From NCBI GenBank assembly GCA_973895155.1, contig OZ316897.1, positions 16,802,001 through 16,866,000 of the forward strand: a stretch of DNA of 64,000 bases. Direction: 5' to 3'. This DNA comes from Marsupella aquatica. Taxonomy: Eukaryota > Marchantiophyta. The notes beneath the pieces were generated by a model. The model was not told the DNA's origin. It saw nothing but the letters and a program-made list of their open reading frames with translations, and searched no databases. A program made the position numbers and the translations under genes. This document shows positions 1-10,864 of the stretch, one piece after another. The stretch's first letter is position 1, and every line of letters begins with the position of its first letter.

Positions 1-1048
1 GAACTATAGAGTTGGACTTTGTGTGTTAGGAGGACTTGGGGGAGGAGTAGTTGGACCCCAGGTCAAGCTTGGTGTGGTGTGGAAGGAGAATAGTATATAA
101 AGAGTAAGTTTTCATTTGTTAGGGACCGGGAGTCTCATCTCTTAAATGGAATCTCTACCTTGCCAAGGTAGGGCTAAGCTTGAGAAGGGAGAGGTGGTCC
201 ATGCTTAGTGTGGAGAATGTGTAGTGAACTTTTGTTGTAAAGGTGATGCAATAAAAGGAGACTTGCCAATCTTCATTGTGACCATTAAGTGTGAGTGCAT
301 TTGAAGTATATGAAGAGCAAAAGAAGAGTCCATGCTATGATGTAATCTTGGTCTAAGCTCAAAGGGGATGTGCTAGTACAAAACCAAGGCCAAGGAGGCA
401 AGGTTAAGATAGAGCACTACTTTGAGACTTAGAAAGGATTATAGCTTGAGGGTGGAAAGTATTTTGCTTGGTGTGTGGTGTTAACAAGAAGTAAGAACAA
501 AAGGAAGAGTCCTTAGATAGAGGAGCCTTCTCTAGAGCTCAAAGGGGATGTGTGGACCCAAACCAAGGCCAGGGGGGCAAGGTTGAGGGGTAACACTACT
601 TTGAGGGGCTTGAGGAGACTTAAGCTTGAAGAGGAAAGTACTTTGGTTCTTGGGTGTTTGTGTGAGAATCTACTCTAAGGTGACAGCTTGGAGCGGAGAT
701 CCCCCTTGCTGATCCTTGGAGTAGAGGAGAGGGGAAGGGTGTGAGTACAAAAGTAGTCAAGGGGACTACCTCTCTAAAAGTGAAGAGTTGAAACTACTTA
801 TGTATGGAGTGATTAGACATTGTAGGCACATTTGAGAAGTTTTGTCAATCCTTTGTGACCCTGGTATGATATGGAGCAGGTATTAGGTAGTCTTTTGGGG
901 AGAAAATCGGCTTAGGCTCCTTGACAAGTGTTTGACATCCCTTGAAATGGCGCACATCAGTATTGTTGCAAGGGGTTCATTGGCACCGCAGATTGAAAAT
1001 ATGGTCTCTAATTAAATTAGCTGTAATATATTGATTTACTTGTGGCAG
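1..1048. repeat. Non-coding left edge with imperfect tandem duplication
   Basis: No credible gene is seen. Positions about 327-480 and 508-660 are two diverged copies of one block; both carry a 'ctcaaaggggatgtg' core, then 'aaccaaggcca', then 'cactactttgag', in the same order about 190 bp apart. The block is probably part of a decayed repeat. The far left edge is cut by the window. Confidence 0.5.
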
Positions 1049-1309
1049 TTCAAGATTGGGGACATGGTGAAATTGAAGTCCCCAGTGGACTCTCGGGTTG
1101 TTGCTCTTGCAACAGTGTAGGGAGTCTGGGGGCAAGATTTTTACATTGGCAATGAAATTCCACCAGGACATTTGATCGTGATTGCAAATGAGGTGTTTGA
1201 ACAGGATGCACCTCTACTTGAGAAAGGGCATCCAAACTCTCAGGTCAAATTTCTGAAGGATGTGGGCGACAAACATTTCTTGTGGTACCAGAAGTTGATG
1301 AGGAAGTAG
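1049..1309 (+). pseudogene. Remnant exon resembling the C-terminal domain of an En/Spm TNPA-type transposase
   Basis: After a possible acceptor (tggcag, ending at 1048) one frame runs to a TAG at 1307-1309 with a single internal TAG at 1118-1120. The translation contains VVALATV before the stop and then a region with FYIGNEIPPGHLIVIANEVF and a run on to LWYQKLMRK. The pattern (a 'VA-GTV' strand, then glycine and hydrophobic strands) resembles the C-terminal domain of plant Transposase_23/24 proteins, and is comparable in layout with the end of the intact tnpA at 27.6-28.2 kb. Homology is judged by eye only. The in-frame stop makes this a dead fragment unless it is spliced out. Confidence 0.35.
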
Positions 1310-2176
1310 CAAGGAGTTGTTTTTTGATAGAATGTAGTGACTTGAGCTCTTTGGTTCAAGCTCGAGTAGTTTTGATGCACAAGCTGAGTTGGCCAATAGA
1401 CTTGTTTTGTGATTAGTTCATCTAGGAAATACTTTACTGTGATTCTGAACAGTCGATCACCTATACATTGGGGGTGAAATGAAGTCTGCAGTCTCTATGC
1501 AGAATTTTATATTCATTCAATGGCTTTTTGTGTATATTTGCAATGTATATATCCTCTTGCAGTTGATTTCTAAGACATGTCTTTCTAGCTAGGCAATTTA
1601 TCAAGATGATTGGAAATAGGACCAATTGGCAGAATTGGTCCAATTATGAAATGACACAAAGGACTGCCTAAATAACTTCCATGAAGTCATAAATGACTGA
1701 GCGGAAAAGACTCAAATATTGGTAATATAAGACATCAACAAAATCACTTCAATAGTAGTCATTATAAACATGTCCTAAACAACTACAATTATCTCCACGT
1801 GTACCCTACTGGGAAGCTATCAAAGTGTCACTTGTTGGCTGCTAGAATGATATAAAGGAGACACGTGTCCACTTGTAATTTGGTTTGTGTGGCTCAGACC
1901 TTCCACGTGTCTAAATGCTATTTGATGGCTTTAGACACATGTCGTTTCCTTATTTGATGAGTCGTAACACAATTCAACTTCGATTTTGAGTTACTTAAGA
2001 CCATCAGTTCTTTTTAACGAAACACAATTCAACTAAGATTTTGAGTTATTTAAGACAGTCAGTCTCCCAATGGACGGTGTCATAAACAACCTGCAATTTG
2101 CAGTTGTTGATAAAAACAACTCTATGTCCAAAAGGACTACTATACCAAAGCGACTTGCCTTTGTGAACTCAAATGA
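1310..2176. repeat. Non-coding stretch with a short direct repeat
   Basis: No gene is seen. Around 1969-2012 and 2022-2065 a motif of about 45 bp is repeated (acacaattcaact, gattttgagtta, ttaagac in the same order). The stretch is AT-rich and could be an intron or upstream region of the following RING-type gene. Confidence 0.4.
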
Positions 2177-2908
2177 ATGAGTTGTAAATTGTCCCAAACC
2201 ACTCATAAGCTAGTCATTTTTTCAGTAATAAAAACATCATTTCCTTTTAGTGACGTGATCGAGATCATTGTAGCCGAGCAGAAGCGGTTTGAAGCATCGT
2301 CAGGGATGGTGTCCCGATTGAAAAAAGTGGTTGTAGCTGTGGATGCAGACTTGAAGGAGCTTAACTTGGCGGAGGAAGCACAAAAGTCTGAATATGCAAC
2401 TCTGGAGAGGGTATTGCATAATCCTTGTCCAACCTTGAGGCCGACCTTTGTTGCGACACTTACTTCTCCAGTGTCAACCCAAGTTCTGTTATCAAGTTGT
2501 CCCGTTTGTTGCAATGGTTATCATTGCTGCAATTGGATCCCAGCATCCTGTGGGCACACATATCATCCGAGTTGTCTTTTTTCTTTGATTGGTGATTCAA
2601 AGGATACTCCTAAGTGTGAAACTTGTGGGCTACCATTTTCTGATGATTGGTTACGAACGTGGGGCTTACCCACACACAGAGAACAGAGGCGAGTAAGTTA
2701 CATAGATCACATGAAAAGAGTGTACTATGGGGCGCCAAGTATTGATCTTTTCAGTAGGAGACAACTCGTACAACAAATCCAAATTGTGCATGAACAAGTA
2801 TGGAAAATGAGACAAGTGATGCATTATCAATTCCTTTGTTGTTGTCTCGCACTTCATTGGATAGTCCAAGTGGTTGTTCCAATTTTAAAGTCTCCAATAG
2901 TGTATTGA
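2177..2908 (+). CDS. RING-type zinc-finger protein (gene fragment or exon)
   Basis: The open frame codes for 243 residues. A charged, probably helical stretch (about residues 30-80, EIIVAEQKRFEASS onward) is followed by a cysteine/histidine cluster at about residues 108-155: CPVC, then CNWIPASCGHTYHPSC, then PKCETC. This spacing (C-x2-C, C-x-H-x2-H-x2-C, C-x2-C) fits a RING-H2 or related zinc finger, usual in E3 ubiquitin ligases. The first 25 codons may be intron, because a good acceptor (ccttttag) ends at 2251, so the real exon may begin at 2252. The tail after about residue 210 (FLCCCLALHW) looks like read-through into intron or a shifted frame. The next open frame (2927-3394) may be a later exon. 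Function beyond the zinc finger is unknown. Confidence 0.5.
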   Translation: MSCKLSQTTHKLVIFSVIKTSFPFSDVIEIIVAEQKRFEASSGMVSRLKKVVVAVDADLKELNLAEEAQKSEYATLERVLHNPCPTLRPTFVATLTSPVSTQVLLSSCPVCCNGYHCCNWIPASCGHTYHPSCLFSLIGDSKDTPKCETCGLPFSDDWLRTWGLPTHREQRRVSYIDHMKRVYYGAPSIDLFSRRQLVQQIQIVHEQVWKMRQVMHYQFLCCCLALHWIVQVVVPILKSPIVY

Positions 2909-2926
2909 CCCGCAATACTATTACAT

Positions 2927-3394
2927 GTGTGCATTCAAGCAAACCTCCAAGCTGAAGGTGAAAAGTTGCTACTTGCTTTGGAGGCGGCTCCCATGTCACA
3001 AAAGCTGGGAAACAAGTCTGGGAAAGATGATAACCAAGATGGCGAGTCTATAGGGAGGCTTTTGACACCCAAAACTGAGGGTCGGGAATTGGGGAAAAGA
3101 ATGAGGGCTTTGGAATCATCTAGGAAGGTGCTAAGTAGACCTTTGACGACTCCAGAGCTACTCACAATGCCGTTTAGCCCAAAGTCCATGTCTCAGGTTT
3201 CCTTCAGGCAAATGTTAGACCTACTTGGAGTTGGCCATGGACATCCAGTTATACCACAAATAATCGATTTTAAGGCCCTCCTAAATCCTCTGCACCGCCA
3301 GCCAGTTCCAGAAAGAGATTGCGGCTTCCTTCTTGAACGTGGACTAAGAAGCTGGCAATGGTCCACTCTGATTGATTGTGATAAAATAATTTGA
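2927..3394 (+). CDS. Hypothetical protein segment downstream of the RING ORF
   Basis: A 155-residue open frame on the same strand and 18 bp after the RING-type ORF. It is hydrophilic, rich in K, E, S and R, with no domain I recognise (it includes LGKRMRALESSRKVLSRPL and LLGVGHGHPVIPQI). It is probably a further exon of the same locus or a decayed part of it. It stops 51 bp before the start of the solo LTR at 3446, which seems to have landed in the intron or 3' flank of this locus. The start codon is not reliable. Confidence 0.3.
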   Translation: MCIQANLQAEGEKLLLALEAAPMSQKLGNKSGKDDNQDGESIGRLLTPKTEGRELGKRMRALESSRKVLSRPLTTPELLTMPFSPKSMSQVSFRQMLDLLGVGHGHPVIPQIIDFKALLNPLHRQPVPERDCGFLLERGLRSWQWSTLIDCDKII

Positions 3395-3445
3395 TACATC
3401 CATGATGCATTTGTTGCATGGCCGAATTTGTTGTCAGTGGAATTT

Positions 3446-6400
3446 TGTCGCGCCCCTAACCCGGGCCTTAAATCCAGTTTAGTTCCATGGGGCGACTATG
3501 ACCACTAGTCGGGGTGAGGGTTCGGGCAAGGAGGTGTGTAGTGGCCTCGATTAGCCCTAAGTCGGGCTAAGGCAATATACTTACTGGTATAACACTCACG
3601 CAACTTGTACTAGTTATACGTATATTTGTTTTCCACCGCTAGAATATTCCCACAGTTAGTGACTCGGACTAACTCCCGGCTTGGGGCTTTCAAGCCATTG
3701 ACGCGACAGAACCTTGTGACATGCAATGGGTGGCAATCCCTACCATTAGTCCGCACCCGGTACGTCCCTTGAAATGGTGCCTTTGCCCAGACAAAGCATA
3801 CACACAACACCAGTTACTCGCGGAAACATTAGAGGGAAAAGACTATATTTACTCAGAGAAGAATTAGTTTACATAGTTGACTTGACTTCTAATGGGGTCA
3901 GCAGGCCCATCGACAGTCAATGCCCAGTCTCTACGAGGCCCCGCCCCGCACTTGCCTAGCAAGCTCGACTCTGGCTCTCACTCCTTGGTGCGCTATGACC
4001 CTGCTCAGGCCGGGACTCCCCGTGCCTCGCCTTTTCTTACGCCGAGATAACTAAGCCTTCTCCCCTTCCCACAGCGGAAGGGGAAGCCTAAATACTACAT
4101 TCGCGGAAAGGAACCGGGGGATACTACCTCCCGGGGTAATGCCTGTACTGACTAACTACCTTCTGACTAACTGGCCGCACTCCTCTGACCGGTTGACCGT
4201 TGACGACAAGGGCGCTGACCGGAATGGCATCAGCTAAGTCTACTGACCAAAATCTAGTCCGTTGATGGACTCTATCCTACATTGGCTGATCCTAACTGAT
4301 CTGCTCCTAATTCTTCCTACTATGCCGCTAATCGGTGCCTAATGACAGCTATTCTGTCGTTACGCCTAACCAAAAGATGTTGCTGACTCAACCGCCTTGC
4401 ACGGTGCCTGCTTCCACCCTTTGCTAACCGACCCTTACGTGCGAGCCATGGTCAGACCAGGGTTTGTCCCTCTGTCAGGGCGAGACCTCGAGCCGCCTTG
4501 ATCAAAGGTGGGCCCAGGTCTTCCCCGCTGGAGGACAAGCACGGTAATGTGGTCTTGCAAGGCCTTGTTATCCCGCACCGCCTCCTCCGCCTTGTTTGCA
4601 GCTTCATCGACCTCTGTCTGGAGCCGTGCTACCTCCAGGTTGAGCTGGTTGATGGAGTCACAATGGGTCTGGTCTTGCGCCAGCAATTTATCCCATTCGG
4701 CGGAGAGACTAGCTACCTGTTGAGCTATTTGTAGGAATTGGTTGTTGAGGTCGGTCAGGCTAGTAACCCGGGCCAAGGATTCCAAGCGCAACTGAAGCAC
4801 GGTATCGTCCATCTTCTTGAGATCTGCTTGCGCCCTGCTCAACTCCTGGGTTAGTCCGTCCCGCTGTTTGACGGTGCGGACTAACTCCTCATGACGGGTA
4901 GTGGCCTCCTCCTCGAGGTGTTCTACCAGCATTTGGAGGTGCCTGATCTCATTCCCCTTTGCAATGAGTTCTTCTTCCAAGCGACTTACGATCCGTGGTT
5001 GGTGCTCTAACATGAAGAAGGCTGGTTGAAAGTACGCCGAGACTTGTTATCCGATGTACTTCGCCAGCTCCCCTGACAAAGTCTGACTAAACTTCTGGAC
5101 CAGGTCGTAGGCCATGGTCCCCGGGGCTACTTGGTAGTCCTCCATCCTCTCGGGTACCGGTGGTTCCTCGGGCGGGGTGGTGAGCTCCTCCATAGTCTGC
5201 ACTGGGGAAGGAAAGGTTTCTTCAGGTGGTGGAGGGATTGGGGGTGGTTGTACCGCGGGTAGCGGAGGCTCGACGGAAGGGGGCGGCAGAATTTCAGCAA
5301 GAGGGGGTGACGGAGTATTAGTTGGGGCCTCCGGCTTGGGGTTTACCCGAGGCACAGTAGTCCGCTCGCTCGGGGATGCCTCCCTTGGAGCGGGGGTGAC
5401 ATTAGTTGGGGCTGAGGTGGCCATATTCTTTCCTCTGGCCTCCCGTCGTGCCTTGTACCAGGCGAGGATGATGGCGATATGACTTCCCAAGTAAGTCTTC
5501 CCCCCAATAGCCATACCTCGTTGAGCCAGCTTAAGCTCCCCCGAGAACCTTCGGTAAAAGAATTGGGCCCAATTCCGCCGTTTGTACTGTTCCACCTGCA
5601 CGATCGTGCAGAGGGAGATCTTGGATCGTGGCTCAATCATGTGTAGGGTAGTCCGTATGAAGTTAAGCCGCTCCATGTAGATTAAGTTGGTGCACGACCC
5701 CTGCTTGTATCCGTTGTCCATCTTACCTTTGAGTTTGAAGTGCCAAGGTGTATACTCCTTATCCCAAATTCGGAGTTCAACCGGCACCGGCCCGGTTGGC
5801 AGGCAAAAGATCTGTGCTAACCGATGCTCTGTGAGTGATAAGGTCTGTCCTGAAACCTTGGTGGTCGATGCGTCGGTGTCAAAATTGGAGATGAACTCAC
5901 AAATCTCCTTTGGCCCGACCGCACACGGTCTCCATAGCAAGTGAGCGAACTGCTCCAACTGATGCTCCTTGAAATAGTCCGCATGGTCGAGTTTCTTGAT
6001 CACGATCCAGACTACCTCGGGGACGCGGATTACCTGTAATAAGTTAGACTTGGGATTATCCGGGGGCCGTCGGGTCTGGTTGGTCGGGGGGTTCGCCGGG
6101 GCAGGTGCAGGAGCGGCATTGGTTTGCATTGTCGATTCGGGGGTCGGTGTCGTCCTTGCCCACTTATGAGAACACTGCACGAGCTGCGGACTAACTCGCT
6201 TGGAACCCAAAGAACACTCGGTGTTGTTCACGGGTCGGACTTGGGACTGGTTCGGGGGTACACCGGTGGTCATTGGTTGAGGGGCTGGTGGTGTCGGTGT
6301 AGCCATATCCCAGTTGAAGGCGTTGGAGCTTTCCCCGAGGAACGTAAGATTACGCGCTGCTTCCCGTTGTCTGCTGATGTCTTCTTGGCACTTTTCGACT

Positions 6401-6850
6401 GCGATCCGCTGGTCTAGGTACCCTGGGATCTTGTCAAACTCCGGCTTGAGTAAGCCGCTGGCTGCCCTTCAGCCTAAAGAACTTTGCGAGGACTTCAAGA
6501 ATTGTCTCTACTACCGATCTAAGCCCTTCCTCGCTGAGGTGCCAGGGTGAGCTTCAAGCGTGAGTGGGCAAAGTTGTTCCGGTCATTGATGATGAGCTGA
6601 AGTTGGCGTCTCGGTCCAAGCGTGATTCTTCTAACGGATTTTACTCCACCGCCGTCACCGTACCGCGGTCGAGCGTAATAACCCTCTGCCTTAATTCGTA
6701 ATCATCCGATCCACTAACCTACTCCTAATCTATTCATAATGGCAAAGACGGCTATTCGTGCTATTCTACGCTACGGCTACGGTCCTAATGACCGTATAAG
6801 ACCTAATCTACGACCTGCGTTTGGTTAAGTGACACGTTACCCGTGTCACA
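3446..6850 (-). mobile_element. Solo LTR (3405 bp) of a Ty3/gypsy-like element that carries an ORF
   Basis: The block begins TGTCGCGCCCC at 3446 and ends CCGTGTCACA at 6850, the TG...CA ends of an LTR with short inverted termini (TGTC/GACA-like). It is flanked by aattt (3441-3445) and aattg (6851-6855), a 5 bp target duplication with one mismatch. No gag-pol sequence lies inside, so this is one LTR left after LTR-LTR recombination. It holds a long minus-strand ORF (4435-6306), an arrangement also present in gypsy element B (LTR of 4079 bp with a 618-codon ORF). The strand given is that of the ORF. The parts 3446-4434 and 6307-6850 hold no recognisable gene. Confidence 0.75.
4435..6306 (-). 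pseudogene. LTR-encoded protein ORF, interrupted by one in-frame stop
   Basis: The minus-strand frame starts at an ATG at 6306 and runs 419 codons to a TAA at 5047-5049. The same frame continues open for a further 203 codons to 4435 (first ATG at 5013). So one ORF of about 623 codons carries a single nonsense codon. The part before the stop has a proline-rich N terminus, a globular region (about residues 85-285, with LSLTEHRLAQIFCLP and LGSHIAIILAWYKARRE) and a second proline-rich linker. The part after the stop is a strong coiled coil (VSRLEEELIAKGNEIRHLQM, LTQELSRAQADLKKM). The globular part is reminiscent of plant retroelement accessory proteins with a 'plant mobile domain' or Transposase_32 flavour, but I cannot confirm this. 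Length and layout match the 618-residue LTR ORF of gypsy B. The stop is TAA-CAA-GTC, not a known leaky context. Confidence 0.6.
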
Positions 6851-6905
6851 AATTGTAGACTTTGTTACTGAATCAGATTTTTGCATGTGTTGTTTCTTGG
6901 TGCAG

Positions 6906-6963
6906 GCAAGTAGAGGCCGACGCAATACCCTTTTCTGATCGGATGGAGGATCAAGTTGGAAAG
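6906..6963 (+). other. Candidate small exon between the solo LTR and the hairpin array
   Basis: A 58 bp segment has a pyrimidine-rich acceptor (ttgtttcttggtgcag) just before it and a donor (aag/gtaaatc) just after it. It would read through DRMEDQVGK. It may belong to the locus whose other pieces are at 2177-3394 and 8065-8385, which would place the solo LTR in an intron. There is no independent support. Confidence 0.25.
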
Positions 6964-7045
6964 GTAAATCTGATTTCCATTTCTTTTAGATCAATCGGTA
7001 CTTCTTGCTGGATGAACATTAGTCATGCTATAGATAAATTAGTTT

Positions 7046-7650
7046 GAGTCCTTGCTGTGAAGGATGGTTGATACCGGAAGTTCTTGGCCAAGGACTGACA
7101 ATTCTTGGATTGGAACTTGCAATCATTTCACCCAGTCTTTCACCAAGTGAGTCGATACTGTCCTTGTCGAAGCTAGCACTCATTTCACTCCCACTAGTGC
7201 ACACTAGTCTCCAAGGACTATGGAAATATCCTCTCCAAGGACTAGTTCTCCTTCCCAAGGACATGCGGTCCTTAGCCAAGGACTCTCAGTCCTTATCTAA
7301 GGACAAAGGTCCTCTTGCAAGGACTCCACTCGGACATCATCATTCCTTTAGGAAGGACTTTCGGTCCTTCTCCAAGGACTTCAGGTCCTTCAGTCCAAGG
7401 ACATTGGTCTTTTCAAGGACTTTTGGGTCCTTCTCCAGGACTTAAGGTCCTTCAGTCCAAGGACATGGGTCCTTTCAAGGACTTTTGGGTCCTTCTGCAA
7501 GGACTTAAGGTCCTTGAGTCAAAGGACATGGGTCCTTTAAGGACTTTTGGGTCCTTCTCCAAAGACTTCCCTCCTTCAAGTCCTTGTCCAACTACTTCAT
7601 GTCCTTCTTCAAGGACTTGCGCTCAAGGACCAGGACTCATCTCCTCAAGC
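7046..7650. repeat. Dense array of short inverted repeats with AAGGACT/AGTCCTT stems
   Basis: Over about 600 bp the words 'aaggact' and 'gtcctt' alternate more than twenty times, often pairing across 4-8 bases (for example aaggacttttgggtcctt, aaggactttcggtcctt, aaggacttaaggtcctt). Each pair can form a small hairpin. Spacing is irregular, so this is not a simple tandem satellite. Open frames across the array (Gly/Pro/Ser-rich) are an artefact of the repeat. The array is preceded by a candidate exon and followed by further small palindromes to about 7925. Confidence 0.8.
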
Positions 7651-8064
7651 CTGGTCCTTCCTCGGGGGGGGGGGGGGTCACTTCCATGGAAGTGGCATAT
7701 CATGTGCGACAAAGTATAGGGTCATTTAAATGGTTTTGGCGGAAGACTTATTAAGTCTTCTATGGAAATATAGGGTTGTTTAATTGCAAAATGCATACAT
7801 GTCATCACATGATTGGTGCCGTACAACTTTCTAGAAAGTGACTTAGGGGGTCATAAATGACCCAAACCGTCGCACGTGATGTATGACCCTTCATATAGTG
7901 ACCCCCCCGAGGGTCCTTCACCAAGGAGGCAACAATTGTTCATTAATTTCTTTGCTTGCATGCCTTTTGCTCTTTGCTGTTCTGTAGAGATAAATAGTTA
8001 GCTGCAGTAACTATGGGTCTATCTGACCTCACTGCATATTCTAAGATCCTTTTGTTTGATACAG
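7651..8064. other. Non-coding flank of the hairpin array with poly-G run and palindromes
   Basis: No gene is seen. There is a run of 14 G at about 7664-7677. Further palindromic words are present (agacttattaagtct, ctttctagaaag, ggtcataaatgacc). The sequence then turns into an intron-like stretch that ends in a good acceptor (tttgtttgatacag) at 8064. Confidence 0.5.
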
Positions 8065-8385
8065 TTGCAGATGGACAAGCAAGGCTCATTTTGCACTCTC
8101 AACAAGGCAAAGATTGAGAAAATGTGGGGCCTCTGTGCGGGATCTTATGTTTATGAAGGCTGTGGTCTGTTGCTGAAACATGGCCGACCTTGTGCACTGG
8201 GGAAGCACAAATGCAAACTCATGAGACATAATCTTGAGTCTCCACTGGGTCCTCACTCTAGGGGCCGAGAGGAGCATGCTTGTTGTGAAGACGGGAGTGG
8301 TACATACATGTACTGTTTTGCTATCCAAGTGGGTGATCTTGTCATCCAAGTAAATGAAGCTCATGGGTCAAAGTTGATGAGGGTT
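8065..8385 (+). CDS. Partial gene or exon, Cys/His-containing hypothetical protein
   Basis: After the acceptor ending at 8064 the frame is open for about 107 codons up to the dispersed repeat that starts at 8386. It codes for LQMDKQGSFCTLNKAKIEKM near the start, a Cys/His-containing stretch (CGLLLKHGRPCALGKHKC) and CFAIQVGDLVIQVNEAHG near the end. I do not recognise the family. The frame continues into the repeat without biological sense, so the gene seems truncated or spliced there. It could be the 3' part of the RING-type locus at 2.2-3.4 kb. Confidence 0.35.
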
Positions 8386-8943
8386 TGTGGTGCGTCCCAT
8401 GGCTCCCTAAACCCAAGAAACCCCCCAGCTCAAGCCGATTCCCGCAGGTTTCGCGCTTGGCGAGGCCGTTTCCGCGGCTTAGCGGCATGGGACGCTGCTA
8501 ACCTTCTACTACTACTGTTAACATTTTACACACATATACTGGACAGATCCTTCATCGGGTCATGAGATACGTAGCCGGCCTAATCTAGGCCTTCCCTTGT
8601 CTTCCCCTCCGTCTTGTTAGGTATGTTTAGATTCCGCCGCCGGAATGATCCCCAATAGGCTTGGTTAAGCCGCTAAGACCTCTCTCAGCTCGACACATCC
8701 AACTCTCACTCCCCTGCTTACTTTCCTTCCTTTTGGTTGATGTGGGCACTCTTCACACAAGTTAATGCGGCACACAAATAACAAAATGACTCATTCTGAC
8801 TGAGTCATACCATGCACTTGCCATACAAACAGTACATCTCATACATAAGCTCTGCGAACTAAGCCGTGAGGCCAACTCTATTCAGCTCTTAGGCATGAGG
8901 AAACATGAATATACACAAGGGTCACTGTATGACTAACCGAGAG
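8386..8943. repeat. Dispersed repeat, copy 1 (LTR-like start)
   Basis: This block is about 558 bp and matches 61773-62323 along its length, including 'gcggcttagcggcatggg', 'gagatacgtagccggcc' and 'atatacacaagggtca'. It starts TGTGGTGCGT, as an LTR might. The similarity between the two copies ends at 'ctaaccgagag' in both, so either one copy is truncated or the unit ends there. A target duplication and the second end were not found. Confidence 0.65.
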
Positions 8944-10197
8944 CTTCTCGTACTACTTGATCCCAGCCCGGCTGGTGCAAACTAAAAACTTGCTAAAGAA
9001 GAGGCCCTGAGCTCCCCGCTGCCCAGGTACTTATCCTGGTAGTGGATCCGCCATTCTTTGCATCGTAAGCCTAATCTACCTAACAGTAATCTACTTGCCC
9101 GAATCTACCTATGTACAACAAGGCAGGAGCACAAGTGTTGCTCCTACCAGTGGAACCGCAATCCCACTAAGCTAAGTGTCAGGGCCGCTCCTGGTCCTGA
9201 TCCTAATCCTAAACTTGGAGATCAGCGCCCGCCCTGCCCACTCACGCCTCCTCTCTCCACGTCCGCCCTCCCTAAAAGGAACGGCGCCCTTGCACCGTCA
9301 CGACACCGGTGGAGGATCCTTAATGGACGCCCCCAATGCTTCCTCCTCAGCCACTGCCGTAGGTTCATTCTTTGACAAATTACCTGCCCTTGACTGAGTC
9401 AAATCTCCATCGGCCTGACTGGGTCCACCATCGGCGTCGGAATAGAGTTTGTTTCTTGAGTTGGAACGGATTTTGGGATCCATGGATCCCGATTGGTATT
9501 CAGATGTTGATTTTTCGGCGCGGGTGTTTGACAAGGGCAAATTTGGAAGGTTGAATACCATTTTGTATTCACCCCGACTTTTGGCTGAGTTGTTTTGGAA
9601 CTTGGGAAATAAAACAAGATCCATGGATCCCTGTTGGTATTCATACCTCTAATTTCTTAGATGGAGGTTAGTGGTTGGGAAATAACGGTCTACAATATAT
9701 CTAGCCATCTGCTTGGGTTAACTTAACTGACTGCGTTAGTCGACCGTGGTCGCTAGTAAATTTTCTGCAGTACGTAGTTTTACTTTTGGTAAATATTCAA
9801 ATCTAGTTGAATCGGTATGGTAACTTAAGGCGCCAAATGATCAACTTAGCTTGTTTTTGTTTAATTTTAGTGGGATGAATCTGAAACGGGATACGACGTA
9901 TCCCATTTTGGTTTGAATGATTTGTTCATCAAATGGAGATTTGTAGTATTGACGGTTTTCCTGGGAAATTGATTTAGCGTGCGGAAATAGGACTTGAAAA
10001 TCATTGTTTTATGGGTAATCTGTTTGAAAAGTTTTTTCAGGATAAATTGTTCTAAAATCAAAGATTTTGATGATTTGCCATTTTTTGTCAAAAAGTATCT
10101 TGATTTGGAATCCGATGTTGGATCCAATTTTGCATTCATCCAAGAATTTGTGTTTTTGATATCAATTTAAGATATTTTTCGCCGTTTTTTGCCAAAA
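8944..10197. other. No gene; short direct repeat around 9471-9655
   Basis: The first part may continue the LTR-like repeat of 8386. At about 9474-9505 and 9617-9647 there is a direct repeat ('gatccatggatccc' followed by 'ttggtattca'), which resembles the border duplication of a small insertion. The remainder to 10197 is AT-rich without a convincing coding frame. Confidence 0.4.
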
Positions 10198-10864
10198 TCA
10201 AAACACACTTCTCACTTGGTCGTCACACTTCTCGTTTGGTCGGTCATCGTGTTTAGGAGCATTTGGATCTAGTGTGGCAACTATGTTTGTACAATAAAAC
10301 ATACTCTGTGCTCCAAGATGACGCTCTGCAATGCTACCTTCCACCCTAGCGCGATTAGAGACATACAATTTCATCACTCCCATATAACGCTCTACCCAAT
10401 ATATCCATCGACAATGCACTGGGCCTGCAATTGCAACCTCACGCACTAAATGTATGAGAAAATGAACTTGACCATCAAAAAATGAGGAAGGGAGTGCCTT
10501 CTCCAACTTGCACACAACCTTTACTCCAAATGTCTCCATTGCGGCAATGTCATCCTCCCTTACCTCCTTTTTGACATACCCATCTCAAAAGCTTGCCCAA
10601 TGACCAAAGGGCATCACGAAGTTTCTCACTGCCCAATCCAATAATTGCAACTGGAATGACATGTTCAAGCAACCGATGAAAATCATGTGTTTTCAAGTAA
10701 GATGGCCATTTTGGAGAATCATCTTTGCCAAATGCTTTGCGGAGATTTGCCCCATAACCTGTGGGAAACCTCATTGATCCGATACGTTTGCAAAACTCAG
10801 TGCACTCTACCCTACTCAAAATCCAAGGAGGATGGATGTTGGGGGGGATCACCAGGGGGTCCAA
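10198..10864 (-). pseudogene. Decayed En/Spm tnpB (TNP2/DUF4218) fragment
   Basis: Two adjoining minus-strand frames carry hallmarks of the C-terminal half of the CACTA TNPD-like transposase. The upstream one (10550-10864) has LKTHDFHRLLEHVIPVAIIG, the downstream one (10198-10539) has LEKALPSSFFDGQVHFLIHL and RWIYWVERYMGVMKLYVSNR, which is the DUF4218 signature. The same signatures occur in the CACTA gene at 23.4-23.8 kb (MKTHDYHVLMQHILPL, FPPAFFDVMTHLLIH). The break between frames and the short length show a dead fragment. It lies just left of the old solo LTR and in the opposite orientation to the large CACTA element. Confidence 0.7.

Noticed and set aside
5047-5049. Programmed readthrough in the solo LTR ORF
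   Set aside because: The stop is TAA followed by CAAGTC, which does not fit CAR-YYA; a simple nonsense mutation is more likely.
7044-7719. Long plus-strand ORFs rich in S, F, K, G and P
   Set aside because: They follow the AAGGACT/GTCCTT repeat and exist in more than one frame; no protein domain.
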